A program made the position numbers and the translations under genes. The notes under the pieces were generated by a model. It had not been told where the DNA came from and did not search any database. It was given only the letters and a program-made list of their open reading frames with translations. From contig OZ020515.1 in the NCBI GenBank assembly GCA_963971425.1, positions 6,588,291 through 6,652,290 on the forward strand: a stretch of DNA of 64,000 nt. Direction: 5' to 3'. Below, piece by piece: positions 9,622-22,399 of this stretch. How positions within the stretch are numbered: the stretch's first letter is position 1; the number at the start of each line of letters is the position of its first letter. This stretch comes from Bryoerythrophyllum caledonicum (taxonomy: Eukaryota > Streptophyta > Bryopsida > Pottiales > Pottiaceae).

Positions 9622-9964
9622 GGGCCAGTTTACATTACGGTGGAGAAGTCTACCGGTCATGAATTCTAGGGGAATTCTGAAATTTGATTGGCCAAGAGTG
9701 ACGCTCTTCTCCGATGGGGGTTTACACTACGGCCAAGAGTCCTCCGGTGGAGAACTTTGTGCATGGATGAAAAAATGACATGGCTGCTAATGTGGCGACA
9801 CTTTTTGGAGGGGAGGTTTTTCGGAGGTCAAGTTTCTTGGGCAAGCTCAAAGCCTCGAACAAGAAACATGGCCTTGCACATCGTCCCTTGCCTCAAATAA
9901 CGATGTCTTGGGCTGAAATTCTTGACCGACGGGTGCACTTCTTCACCTTAGTGTAAAGTGGCCC
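9622..9964 (+). mobile_element. Harbinger-like MITE
   Basis: This 343-bp element has imperfect terminal inverted repeats, GGGCCAGTTTACATTACGG at the left against the inverted GGGCCACTTTACACTAAGG at the right. TTA flanks it on both sides (9619-9621 and 9965-9967). A TWA target duplication with GG..C ends fits PIF/Harbinger. There is no coding capacity. Confidence 0.75.
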
Positions 9965-9967
9965 TTA

Positions 9968-10783
9968 GTCACTCCCACTGCAATCTGCTCAAGTGAACAG
10001 AGTTTTCAGCAAAGACGTTCATTGCTCTTTTAGTGATTTTGATACAATGATCATTTTGCGCTTTTCAAAGTAGCCGCTTTTAACCCTTACAATCTATACG
10101 TTGTAGTATACTCTGAATTCTAAATAACTTAGGCATGTTGAAGGTTTTCAACATATCGAGATCAATCATGCAACATCCGAAATCACACAATGTGTGTACA
10201 TTTTATTTTCTTGTGACCTCAATTTTATATATAACCTTAACTAAAACAGTGAACATCATGAAGAGTGTTATGATTCTTGATAGTGGAAAATATAGAATAA
10301 TGAAGAGTGCAAAATCTCAAAACTTTGTGTCTATTTTTCTGGAAGAATGTGAGTTTTTTTACGCTACCTGGAATTTGTTTGTTTTAGTCACCTTACAAGA
10401 GAAAAATGAGATAAATATATGGAATTAAAACACTGAGTTAAAAAAACTTAGATGCATTGCTATGGAAGCTGACATCATTCCTTGTGAGCAACCATTGGTT
10501 GTTTATTTGCATCATGTGTTGTGTCGACTAGAGCATGGATGTATGTTATATCATGATGACCTGAACCTACCCCACCGTGGTTTGTCTAAGCTTGGATTTG
10601 AAGTGCTCATTAAGAAGTTCAGTAAAACATTCGATGAGAACTTTATCAGAGACGGACGGTGCTATTGATATGGTGCTATTGATTTGGTGCTTCACTTCAT
10701 GCTTTTGAAAATACAATAAATACCTTCGATTGACCTTTCTCTAACTTTGAGAGCTTTCCCATACAAATTGGTCATTTTGTAGT
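9968..10783. other. Intergenic, no feature recognised
   Basis: AT-rich sequence with several short open frames (such as 10135-10428), none with a recognisable motif or homologue in the window. Confidence 0.6.
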
Positions 10784-11872
10784 TCACAAGTAATTTTTTG
10801 ACAAAGATTGCTTGTAGGTCTTATGAGCTTCTAATGCATCTTTTGAATATACTTGAATACATTTGCTAAAACATCCTCCATTAGCTCTCTTTTTCTCAAG
10901 AACAATCTCTGGTAAAACTCTAGATGCCATCAAGGTGTATTCACCAAAACCTGATGAATTTCTTGATTCATTGCCAAGTGGAATCCGCGTGACTAAAAAC
11001 TTCAGTCTGAGAATTGCATATTCTCGGCCTTTCAAGCAAAGTTGGCGATGAGGATAAAAGAAGTAGTGACATCTTGTTTGATGCTTGTCCAAGTCATGGA
11101 TAATATTGTTTGGAGGAAAAAAATTCTTACATCTTACTTTGCACTCAGGTACATCATATTTGACGTTGATCCATAACCCATTTGTTGTTTGATCACAACA
11201 GATTTCAAAGAATGTCGTCGATAGTTGAATATCATTGTCCTTAGTACTAGTTTGATTTTCATAAGCACCTTTGTCACCAACTTTAAAATGGTCCTCCAAA
11301 GACTTCAGCTTTGTAACAATTATCATGTTCCTTACTCTTCTTAGTTGTTTGGGATGATTTTGTGGTTGTTGTCACTGTATCAATATCAAGATGCCTAAAA
11401 CTATCGTGTTCGAGGCGTCCAAATTCCACATTATCCCCTTCTATACCAGACGAAACTCTATGGTCACAATGAGACCAAACCACCTTATTACTTTCTCCGG
11501 CTTTGTCATCAACCAAATCTTCAAGAGCAAAGGTGAGCCATCTAGCGGTAATTGGAATATCTTTATCACCACCTTCGCTAGTGAAAATGAACTCCAACTT
11601 TGGAATACTAATATTTTCCACAAACTTCAATTTCTTTGTGTCATCGGCACCATCAACATCATCAAAACTTCCCCCCTTCATCAATTCAACCAATACCGTG
11701 GCATTTGCTCTTGTGGGTCCAATATCGAGATCTGAAGGATCTTCATTGAGTTGATTGTTGCGCCTGCCATAACCTTCTTCATTGTCTTCATCATTTTCTT
11801 TGGGGTAATGTAGAAACTAGTGCCAAAATCCTTCACATAAAACATCGACAACACCACTAGAGTCTTGATCAT
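10784..11872 (-). pseudogene. Decayed open region, unknown protein
   Basis: Open frames at 11693-11283 and 11326-10784 (minus) overlap in different frames. A further stretch upstream to about 11872 reads on in the first frame with one stop ('NDEDNEEGYGRR', 'DPSDLDIGPTRANATVL'). The first frame is acidic and ordered ('ISIPKLEFIFTSEGGD', 'ITARWLTFALEDLVDD'); the second has a Cys/His-rich part ('ICCDQTTNGLW', 'CHYFFYPHRQLCLKGREYA'). Biased composition and continuity suggest a once-coding sequence, either a transposon protein or a host gene with a missed intron. I do not recognise the family. Confidence 0.35.
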
Positions 11873-12640
11873 TTTTGTACATGAAGCTTGTGGATTTGAA
11901 CTCGATGCATCACTAGCATTCGCATATTAAGCAAATTCCTCTCTCTTCTCAAGTGTGCCAATGATTTCCAGCAATGTGACATATTTTGCCCGGTCCCAAA
12001 GAAGAGGTCGTGAAACACCACATCACCATCATTTGTACCCTGTGATGAAGATTACCCTAACTGGATTGTCAAAAACAGGGAACTCATGGTCAAACTTGAT
12101 TGAACTTTGTTCCACCTTTGTAACACCAATCCTCCTCTATCATTTTTCTGCATTGTTCATCCTTCTATAGACACAGCCTTTGCAAACTCTAGCCCCACAC
12201 CAACAACTTAACATGTACCATGTCTTGACGATTGTTGAAGAATAATTCAAGTAAACTCTTCTTTGCGTTGTAGCAACAAGGTATAATGACTCCTTGATGA
12301 GCTTTTTTCTTGTTTTTGTTTTGGACTAGTTTGATCTGTATACTTTTTGTTTGTGGTTCATTTTGAATGCTTGCGTTGGGCTAATGGCTCTTTTCCATGA
12401 TTTGAGAATTTGAACTGGCTGAGCGCTCACTTTTGGTTTGTGGATGATTTCGTTTTCATGATTTGACCTTTGGGCTTTTGGGTAGTGTAAGCGGAATAGG
12501 CTGCTATGTATGTTACAACTGTGGAAGACCTGTGGTTGAGACTATAAAGATCTGCTGAGGCTGGAGACTACGTCCTACTTCAGTACATGTATGATCTATG
12601 TTTTGGGATGTGACATACAAGGTGTAAGAATTGAGATGAC
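11873..12640. other. Intergenic, no feature recognised
   Basis: No convincing coding frame, RNA gene or terminal repeat was seen. The right end runs into the LINE copy 2 leader, whose exact start is uncertain; 12490-12640 may already belong to it. Confidence 0.5.
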
Positions 12641-14321
12641 AATTAGGTCGGATTCGGAGAGATGAGAGAAGAATAGCTGCGCAAAACCTGGTGAGGAGGG
12701 GGTTTGGGTGATAGGCGCATATGTAATACACACAACAATGAGGGTTGTTGGGCTCATTGAAAATCCCTGTGTGTACTTCTTTGCTGTTGAATGGTATACT
12801 GATGGTGTGTAGAGTGTTGAGGGATTGCAAATCTTAGATCTTTTGATACAAAGTATATATGAGGATGCAACAATCTAGCGCTAGTTTGGGAGAGTAGATC
12901 TGTGGCGGGGCTCTGTGTTGGCCCAAATCTAGATCTAGAGGTTGCAACCCCTTATCATATCTCAATCAATCAGATCTAGATCTAGGATACCATGACACCA
13001 CAGAAATACCACACCAATCCCCTCCTCAGCTGGGATACTAAGCACTGATATGAAGACAAACTGCTGCCTACACGAGTCTCAAACCAGCCGCCAAGATGCA
13101 AGATCAGTTTACCAAGGACGCCATTCAACAAAGTCAGCTAAGTATTCTTTTTTCAAATCACAACCTATAATGTTTTGTCTTAGAGAGTGTAAGTTAGACT
13201 CCTCTTGTAAAATGTATCTTGAAACTCTTCATGTTAGAAAATGCATGTTAGTATCATACACACCGGGGATAGTAGTAGAAGTAGGACCATTCACTAATTC
13301 CCCAGACATAGAGAAGGACAACAACCGCCTCCGTAGAACATCAGCTGCAGACAAATGTGTTGCAAACCGCAACATGCTTGTACTCGAAATATATCACGAG
13401 AACTATACCAAGGGATCGACACCACGAAACCAAGAGCAGGTACTACGCCACACCCGCACAGGAGAGGCAGCCGCACCGAGAGGCATGTTGTGTCAACTCG
13501 ACCTGAACACGCACAGGAGCAGCAACAACACCGACAGGCACACCGCGTCAACACGCCCGGAACACTACGTCTCCACAGCAGCAGCCGACCCACACCTGCA
13601 CCGACATCGTCAAGCCCACGTCAACAACGACACGTTGAAAACCCCAACCAAAGACAAGTTCAAGAACACATCACCTACGCTGACCAAGGTAAGTATTTCT
13701 ATCTCTTATCCATACACTGTATGCTTTCAATTCCTTGTCATCAGAGAACACTACGACACCCTCCGCCGCGCGGCAATCAACAGAAGAAAACATCGACACA
13801 AAAATCAGAAGCAGAAAGAGACACCATCGACACTCAAGAACTCACCAAAACCAGAAAGGAAGAAAATGCTAGACCCTGGTCTCCACTCCTTGAACAACTC
13901 CACATCGCGACCAACACAGTGACAACACCACCTCCAACACCAAACACAACAACAACACGCAAACAAGACTTCAAGCCCTCAAGACATCAGGTACGTGTAC
14001 AAACAGGTAAACAACCTCAACATCACCTCATCTCCTTTCTTCATTGTCAAGAAAACACCACTAAATACTAACAGGATGCCTAAGGACACACAGGGAAGCT
14101 TGGCCAACCACAAGCACATAGACAAAATCCTAGCCGCCACCACAAAAACGACGAACTCACGAAAGTGCAAGATTCAAACTTCCATCGAAGCCATGACAAT
14201 CAACTAGCCGCAACCCAACGGCTACCAGAAGAAGCTAACCCTTGAAGATCAACAACCCAAAAACGAAGTCATTCGTCAACAACAACTACATCCATCAAAC
14301 ACCAACACAACACAAGGTATA

Positions 14322-15940
14322 CAGTGTCTAGCAAAACTGAGTCAAGTTCTGGTAATTCAAAATTCAATTACCAATGTAGGAAAACTGGCCATAGATTTGC
14401 ACAAATCATAAATTGTACAAGATAGCAATTTCAGTGGGCTACAATTTGATGCAAAAGAAAGTTCTTCTTACATTCATATGTACAAGAAAATTACATTCGA
14501 AGGAAATTGTGTCTCTTGACTCAGTTTTGCATCATCAACCAAAAAAAAAACTTAATATTTTGTCCACTTGCCTTTGGCAGCTAAAACAGCTTGGATTCGT
14601 CGTGGCATGCTTTCGTACAACCTCCTACACTCCTCTGGTTTTATAGAAGCTCAACACTCCTCAATACGTTCTGACAACTCTAAAATTCCTTTTGGAGCAC
14701 TTTCATACTGGTTAAGACGACGTTCGAGCCTTACCCAAAGATGTTCAATTGGATTTAGGTCAGGAGATTGTGCAGGCCACTTAAGAACATCAAAGTTTTG
14801 TGATTTTAGCCATTGGCGAACACTTTTTGCTATATGTTTGGGATCACTGTCATGCTGAAATATCAAATTCGAAGGATCAAGATCATATGCCATCACCGTG
14901 TACATTAAATCTCTTTGCAAAATTTCTTTGTACTGATGTTGATCCATTCTTCCTTCAATTCTACAAAACATGCTTGGGCCTTGAAATGTCATACAACCCC
15001 ACAACATGATAGAACCACCACCAAACTTTACAGTTTGATTCACTTTTTTAAAATCAGAAGACCATTCATTGCGAATCCAACAGCAACTGCGACCATCGGA
15101 GCAAAATCGATTTACCTTTGTCTCATCAGAGAAGATGATGTGCTCCCAATCATGAATGGTCCAATGTTCATGGCGCCTAGCAAATTCAAGTCAATCCTTG
15201 ATGTGTCTCTGGTTCAATTTCGGTTTATTCTGCTTCACTTTTGATCTCAGTCCTCCTGCACGTAAGACCCTTCTCACCGTATCAACACTTACAGTAACTT
15301 GGCATTCCTCACGTACATGTTGGGTAGCATATGTCGCAGTTTCAAATCCTCCTGATGTGATAGTTCTAATGCATGCTCTCTTTTGAGCATCTGTTAATAC
15401 TTGTGGTCTACCACCACTACTAGTAGGAATATCAGACAATCTCTTCCTTCTAAGTCTTGCAACATGACTTTGAGACACCTGCAACTCACTTCCTACATCC
15501 CTTGTGGATCTACCAGCTTGCAACTTCACCAAAATAGAGTTATCAAGGTCTGTACGAGCGCTTGCAGAAAGCTCCTTCAAGTACACCATGTTGAGTAATA
15601 AAAGTATACTAACAATGTGCATGGAGTATTGCAACATTGTAGTTTAACATGCCCAAGCCAATTTGAGCTCATACATCCTCAATGCATTTCTGGCATGCAA
15701 AACACATGTCTTGGCTCATGAGTCCTCAATGGCATGCAAAACTGAGTCAGAGACACAGTTTCCTTCGAATGTAATTTTCTTGTACATATGAATGTAAGAA
15801 CTTTCTTTTGCACCAAATTGTAGCCCACTGAAATTACTATCTTGTACAATTTATGATTTGTGCAAATCTATTGCTAGTTTTCCTACATTGGTAATTGAAT
15901 TTCGAATTACCAGAACTTGACTCAGTTTTGCTAGACACTA
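14322..15940 (-). mobile_element. Tc1-like DNA transposon with about 210-bp inverted repeats
   Basis: The ends read CAGTGTCTAGCAAAACTGAG at the left and its inverse (last base changed) at the right, each next to TA. The inverted match continues for about 210 bases on each side (14322-14532 against 15730-15940), far longer than the usual Tc1 ends. The element sits in the leader of LINE copy 2 and so is younger than that insertion. It carries one transposase gene on the minus strand. Confidence 0.9.
14552..15637 (-). pseudogene. Tc1 transposase (DD34E), two nonsense mutations
   Basis: An N-terminal helix-turn-helix region ('STRDVGSELQVSQSHVARLRR') is followed by the Tc1 catalytic core. First D is in 'IIFSDETKV', second D in 'FQHDSDPKH' and E in 'DLNPIEHLW', with 34 residues between the last two, so DD34E; 'GGGSIMLWGCM' is also typical. 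The single frame runs from 15637 (or the Met near 15589) to the stop at 14552 and is broken only twice, both by TGA: near 15191 (CGA expected) and near 14651 (TGG expected). Both are C-to-T type changes, which fits decay by cytosine deamination. The enzyme would cut and paste the element at TA sites. Confidence 0.9.
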
Positions 15941-17760
15941 TATATCACACCCTCACTTCACTCTCAAACCCTCTTTCATTGCTTCACCACGCAGACACCC
16001 TCTCCCAACGTTGTGAAGACACTGCGACATCTGCTCAGCCCAGGCAGTGGGCACGAACCTGCTAGAAGTCACAAAGGACCGACGGAGGAGAGAAACGCCA
16101 CCACCACGACCGGCTCGGACACTCCTCGCCTGGGCACCCCACGACAGTGAAGCGCAACCTACTTCCCTTTTTGTAATTTTGTTGCCTTTTATGTTGATTG
16201 CTTGCAACTTGGTAGACGCTAATTGGACGTTGACATGCCTCTCACAGAAAAAGCGGCACCTGCAGACAACAAGCGTGGGACTGCCTCTGTTAGACGTCGC
16301 CACTCAAGCAGGAGACATACAAGTGAAGACAACTAGAAGACCCCAAGACAGAAGGGACCAAGAACCCGCAGCCCAACACAAGAGAGACGTATATAGCAAG
16401 GACACTAGATTGGAAGACACAACAGCCGTGAAAGAAGGAGTAAGAAGATCGTACCTCAAGGAAGAAACAAGAAGGCCAAAGTACACTGTCGCAGATCATC
16501 GCGGGCTGCTACGCCGGAAGGCCAAAATAAAGAGAAGAAAAGTAACAGTACGAGAGGAAGGAGACCTAACACCGGAGAAGAGAAGACGGCGAAGCCCGAA
16601 TCCCAATGCACAAGACGAGGCAACGGTTTCTGCAGAACAAAAGATCGAATGGAGGAGGAGACGGCTGCTCCCAACCTACCCACACGCTGCCGAGACCTAC
16701 CCACACGCTGCTCTCACGCTGCGTACGATCCCGCTCCACGCGCGTAGCCTCCCAACGGCCCCGACATCCACTGCCAAGACCCCACCACAACCCCGCCAAA
16801 CCCTCGCGAGGTCCACAGTTGCGCTCACGAGCTCGACAACCGGCGCGCACGAGCAGATTCCGCCAACGCGCCGTGGCAACTTTCTAGACCTCCCTCGAAA
16901 CCCTAAATTCGGCAACGGTTGGTGAGGCACTCCGCGAGGAAGGGGATCGATAACGGCCGACTCAAAAGGGGAGGACGTCTATTCAAGGTTCGATCAGGGA
17001 CCCTCAACTCGGCGCCAACCAGGGAGTCGCGACAACAGTGCGTACGCAACACCAACTCGGGGGGGCGAAGTGCGCGGTAGCTAGACAGGGTCCACCAAGC
17101 CACGACATCAAACTCTACCCTCCGAGGACAACCACAGGTACCCAGCCTTTAGCAGCACCTAAAATCGTGGATGCGTGTATGCAAGTAGCCCATGAACCTG
17201 GAGGTGACGAGTTAAGAGGAGCAGATACAACTTTTAAAAACTCGAAGTTGTGGTACTCAACCTTAGAGGTGCATAAACCAACCAGCCAAAGACTATAGCC
17301 AGAGACAAGCGAGAGGTACACTACTGGAAGGTGTGCCCATCAAATCAAGACCCTACCCCGCAGTGCGCAAGGTGGGATCATACATTCAAGTCGTACTCTT
17401 CCCACACCTCCCTTACAATCTATTGGGCTTTACCACCATGGGGATTATTATGCAATCCAATGGACATGTAAACAAAATGTAATATCTAAGCCACTTACTT
17501 GGGGAGGCGGCCAATATTTTGACGCCTCCCATGTGTGTGTATGTGTAAAGAGTCATGTGTTGCAATCCCTACCATTAGAAATTGTTTTAGTATATTGTTG
17601 GTACACCATCAAAATTGGTTTTCACCCCTTCTTGATAAACTCTCCTTCAAAAAGCCCTCAACGTATGTTGGGGGGAGAAGTTGAGATCAAGAGGATAAGG
17701 GGTGATGAGATAAGACGATGTACCACTATGATTGACATTTTTTGTTTTGATTTCTACAGC

Positions 17761-19287
17761 ATGTCTCAAGGTGCTGCAACCTCCTCCAAGCGGTTGTTCA
17801 TTGATGTGGTTGACGAAAATCCTAGTCCAGTAAACATCAATCATAACACCCTATTTATCACAAATACTACCCAAAAAAAAGTGAAGGCAACAAGTTTGCC
17901 TTACACTGAACATTGGCTAGGATTTCATGCAATGAATATGTTGGCAAAGAGGAATGGGAGTCAGAAAATACCAATTGTTAGTGTTGAAGAATCGGTCAAG
18001 TCCGGTCTAGATATAAAAGAGGCGAGGGAAAGCTTTGAAGCAATCTCTGCCTTCCCATTCATCGCCCAAAATGAATGGCCATCCACAAGGGTAGATGGAA
18101 AAGAAGGGAACCACTTCAACCTCACTCAACTTCCAAGTGAAGTTGAGGTGGATAGCAATGGTTACGCACTAGACTACCAAGTGTCCGTTTATTTCGAACT
18201 TGGTAACCAAATTTGGAAAAAAAATATAGTAGTAGATATGATAAAAGCTCGATTAAACGAAATGGAAATTCCCACTGGGGTAGATATTGGCGAGCCCATA
18301 CCTATCTTTTGCTTCCACCAAACTGACAATTGGAATGGGGTCCTAAAATTACACCTAAAAAATCCAAGCACGAATGGAAGGGGACTATTGAAAGGCTTTA
18401 GGCCCTTCATTCTCATCTTGAATGAAGGGATCCTACACAAGGGAAAAGTATGTAATTCATACGACTCCCTTGCCTTCTCACACCTTCTATCTGTCAAAAT
18501 CTCCAGTCCAAATCTTGCAAACAAGGAGTCATACGAATTGCATGATGAGATTATTAGAGAGAGCTTTGCAAGGGGTCATGACTTCGAAATAACCGAGGTG
18601 GAAAAAAAGGGCTCATCCGAATTTGCATGGGTCAAAACTCCCTCCCCGGAACAAATGGCCAAAGTAAAAGACTATAAAGTCTCATTCTCCAATGAGATCT
18701 TTGTGACGGTTTTTGCGACTAGGAAGTTAGATGAAGACAAAATTGCAAAAAAGAATTGTCTTATCCTCATCGCTAAAAACCTTAATAAAACAAAAAATGA
18801 AAAAGAACTTGCAATTGGAATCAAGTCTATATTCGGCGAAGAGAATGTGGTTGATATATTCTTCAAGCTTGAACATGGGCGACATGTGGGGACATGTAAC
18901 ATTGAATGCTTAAATGCTGCAGTATATAAAAAACATGTCAAACAAAGCAAAAAACTCCATGGAAAGTACGTCATGTTTACTCCTCACCCTAAAAGTTTGG
19001 ATGGTAGTAACAAACCAAATGCGGATGAACTTGCAAGATTAGGGTTCTCAGATATAAATTTGGCAGTAGTAAACGCTGTAATCGCCATGGAGAATGGACC
19101 AAACAAGGGCAATGGCGTCACCCTTGACCAACTCCGGAGGGAAATGAAAACCATGAAGGGGGAGATCGTGCAAGAGGCAAGACAATACGCGAATATGGTT
19201 CAAGCTAACACGGTGAAATCCCTTAGAGGAGAAATGTCAACTCTACGATCCCAACTCATCCAAACAATCATGGCGGCCGAATCCTAA
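17761..19287 (+). CDS. LINE ORF1 protein, copy 2 (RRM-like, coiled coil)
   Basis: The open frame extends back to 17533, but homology with the other two ORF1 copies starts near the Met at 17761 ('MSQGAATSSKRLF'), giving 508 residues. Conserved blocks are 'HWLGFHAMNMLAKR', 'HFNLTQLPSEV', 'LLKGFRPFILIL', 'SFARGHDFEITEVEK' and 'HGKYVMFTPHPKSLDG'. An RRM-like stretch covers about residues 330-420 ('LILIAKNLN', 'VVDIFFKLEHGRHVGTCNIE'). The tail ('DQLRREMKTMKGEIVQEA') has heptad-like spacing, so a coiled coil and self-assembly are likely. The frame is intact although ORF2 downstream is not. Role, by analogy: RNA binding in the retrotransposition particle. Confidence 0.75.
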   Translation: MSQGAATSSKRLFIDVVDENPSPVNINHNTLFITNTTQKKVKATSLPYTEHWLGFHAMNMLAKRNGSQKIPIVSVEESVKSGLDIKEARESFEAISAFPFIAQNEWPSTRVDGKEGNHFNLTQLPSEVEVDSNGYALDYQVSVYFELGNQIWKKNIVVDMIKARLNEMEIPTGVDIGEPIPIFCFHQTDNWNGVLKLHLKNPSTNGRGLLKGFRPFILILNEGILHKGKVCNSYDSLAFSHLLSVKISSPNLANKESYELHDEIIRESFARGHDFEITEVEKKGSSEFAWVKTPSPEQMAKVKDYKVSFSNEIFVTVFATRKLDEDKIAKKNCLILIAKNLNKTKNEKELAIGIKSIFGEENVVDIFFKLEHGRHVGTCNIECLNAAVYKKHVKQSKKLHGKYVMFTPHPKSLDGSNKPNADELARLGFSDINLAVVNAVIAMENGPNKGNGVTLDQLRREMKTMKGEIVQEARQYANMVQANTVKSLRGEMSTLRSQLIQTIMAAES

Positions 19288-19378
19288 GCATCGGAACGGG
19301 AGCAACGGGCCATAGAAGGCAAGATGGACTTGTCAAACTAACAAAGTCAAAGAACGCTGCAATAAATCAATACACAAT

Positions 19379-19379
19379 A

Positions 19380-19434
<55 letters not shown>
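19379..19434. repeat. (AT)n microsatellite
   Basis: A run of about 27 TA units just after ORF1 of LINE copy 2. Confidence 0.95.
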
Positions 19435-19435
<1 letters not shown>

Positions 19436-19466
19436 TATAATATATAATAAAACTATCCAGAAAAAA

Positions 19467-19626
19467 CATCCTAAAAATACATATAAAACAAAAACAATAA
19501 CTTGAGTATATGTATACACTATTAAACACAACAAATACAACAAAAACATCCTAAAAACACATATAAAACAAAAACAATAACTCGAGTATATGTATATACT
19601 ATTAAACACAACAAACACAACAAAAA
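19467..19626 (+). repeat. 80-bp direct tandem repeat between ORF1 and ORF2
   Basis: Two copies of a unit beginning 'catcctaaaa' (19467 and 19547) share 'acaaaaacaataact' and 'gagtatatgtata' with only a few differences. Confidence 0.85.
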
Positions 19627-19778
19627 CATAAATAACAACATAATTAAAAACAAAAAAGATGTAATATAGTATATACATATAATAAAAAAACTATTGTAAA
19701 AATATGAAAAATTTACAAAAATATAAATAAAAAGAAAATCAAGATACATCGAAATTCTACTAAACAAACCAAAAACAA

Positions 19779-20820
<1,042 letters not shown>

Positions 20821-21620
20821 GAAACACATATATTACCACATGGAACGCCTCAACGTTAAACATTGCTTTACCATGCATCCACAATCTAACCGCCCACACC
20901 AACACACCACCCGCCATAATTGCCATACAGGAAATTAAACTAACCGCTATTAAATCCACAAAATACATCCAAAAAACATTCCCCGATTATAAACTTATAT
21001 TTAATAACACTTACTCTCTCACACGATGCATCCAACAACGAAGACCATATACACCGGCAAGAGGAGGTCTACTCATGCTCATACACCAATCATATGCCTT
21101 CCCCGGGAATATTACTAAAATCCCTACCCCGGCTAATATATCACCATATCTTCAAATTATTGAAATTACTCACTGACCTCTCCAACCATGGCTCATTCTT
21201 CATCTATACATGCTTTCGCACATAGAAGACTCTAGGCATATTCCAGAGATTCAAAATTCCATCACCTCACAAATAAATACACATTAACCATACAATAATA
21301 CTTTGCGGAGACTTCAACCGAGACATCGCCCTTATTGGACGACAAAATGGAGGGGTTTTTACCCCCCACTTGACATAGACTATCAATGGCAAAATTATAC
21401 GAATAACCTAGAATTATATTTAATCCCAACTGATACACAATACTCTCGTCAAGGTGGACTTAATTACACGCACACTAGCCTAATTGATGGATTTTACATT
21501 AAAACATCTAACCATACCCGATATACATCTAACACCAATACCACAACCAACTTAAACTCGGACCACTTCCCAATCCAACTCAATATACCTCACAACACCC
21601 TTATAAGTAGACCTCATACA
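20821..21620 (+). pseudogene. LINE AP endonuclease (APE) domain, copy 2
   Basis: Endonuclease/exonuclease/phosphatase motifs appear in order: 'TTWNAS' (about 20833), 'IIAIQEIKL' (20918, catalytic E), 'LCGDFNRD' (21303), 'TSLIDGFYIK' (21475) and 'NSDHFPIQLNI' (21555). The set N, E, DxN and SDH is complete. Stops and frameshifts between 21175 and 21340 break it. The role in LINEs is first-strand nicking of the target. Confidence 0.8.
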
Positions 21621-22399
21621 ACCATCAACTCAAATGATATTAAAATACTAAATTCCATCCCAAAAGAAAACCTTGATAACTTTAATACAATATTCTTTGA
21701 AAAAAACTCACTACAAATAGACTTCCTTACAGATACTCTTTCTAACCACCAACACCTCACACACATACAATGGCAAGAAGCTTGCACGACTCTTGACAAA
21801 CTTATAAATGAAATTTCTACTACATTAGAAAAGACTTGTTCAGCGCCCCCGATTCCACAACTCACACCTAGAACCTCGAAACAAGGGGGGTATCTCCCGA
21901 GAAAACTAGCCAAAAAGTGGAAACAACATCTTGTCACATATCACACTATTTGTAAAACAATTTATAGTGCTAAAACTAACCAAAATTGGCAAACCCACCC
22001 CATACTCTACGAACTATAAAACCTCCGCCACCCTCAAATCCCACAAGTACCACTACCCAACACCCCCCACGAAGACTGGCTAAAAGACATTGCAATCATT
22101 GCAAAAGCTGCCAACAAATAAGCTCGGAAAATTACTACAAAATATGCAAGAGAGTGTCAAAAAAGCCATTTCTAAGTATCGTCAATTTTATGAAACTAGC
22201 CCAAAGAAAATTAATAGAAAAGTCTTTAAAAATAACACAAACCTACCACTAGACTGCATTTTAAATCAAAACAACAACATTCTAACCAACCCAGATGACA
22301 TCGCAAACGAAATACATTTTTAACAATCTATGAACAATAGACCATCTACCCCCCATGTCACTTCCAACCACAACATACATCAACATGCACGTGCGGAGT

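Larger units (their letters stand above)
12640..17760 (+). other. LINE copy 2 leader with intron-like segments
   Basis: The start is R1-like. Splice-like signals occur: 'accaaggtaagtatt' at about 13685 followed by a pyrimidine tract and 'cttgtcatcag' at 13742, and a second candidate at about 13988-14050. Open frames such as 13050-13922 and 16047-16925 are low in known motifs and are not conserved in the sister leaders, so I do not call them genes. The Tc1 element occupies 14322-15940. Confidence 0.5.

Noticed and set aside
13050-14071. Host gene with introns in 13050-14071
   Set aside because: Splice-like sites exist but the frames have biased composition and no family motif, and the segment is in the position of a LINE leader.
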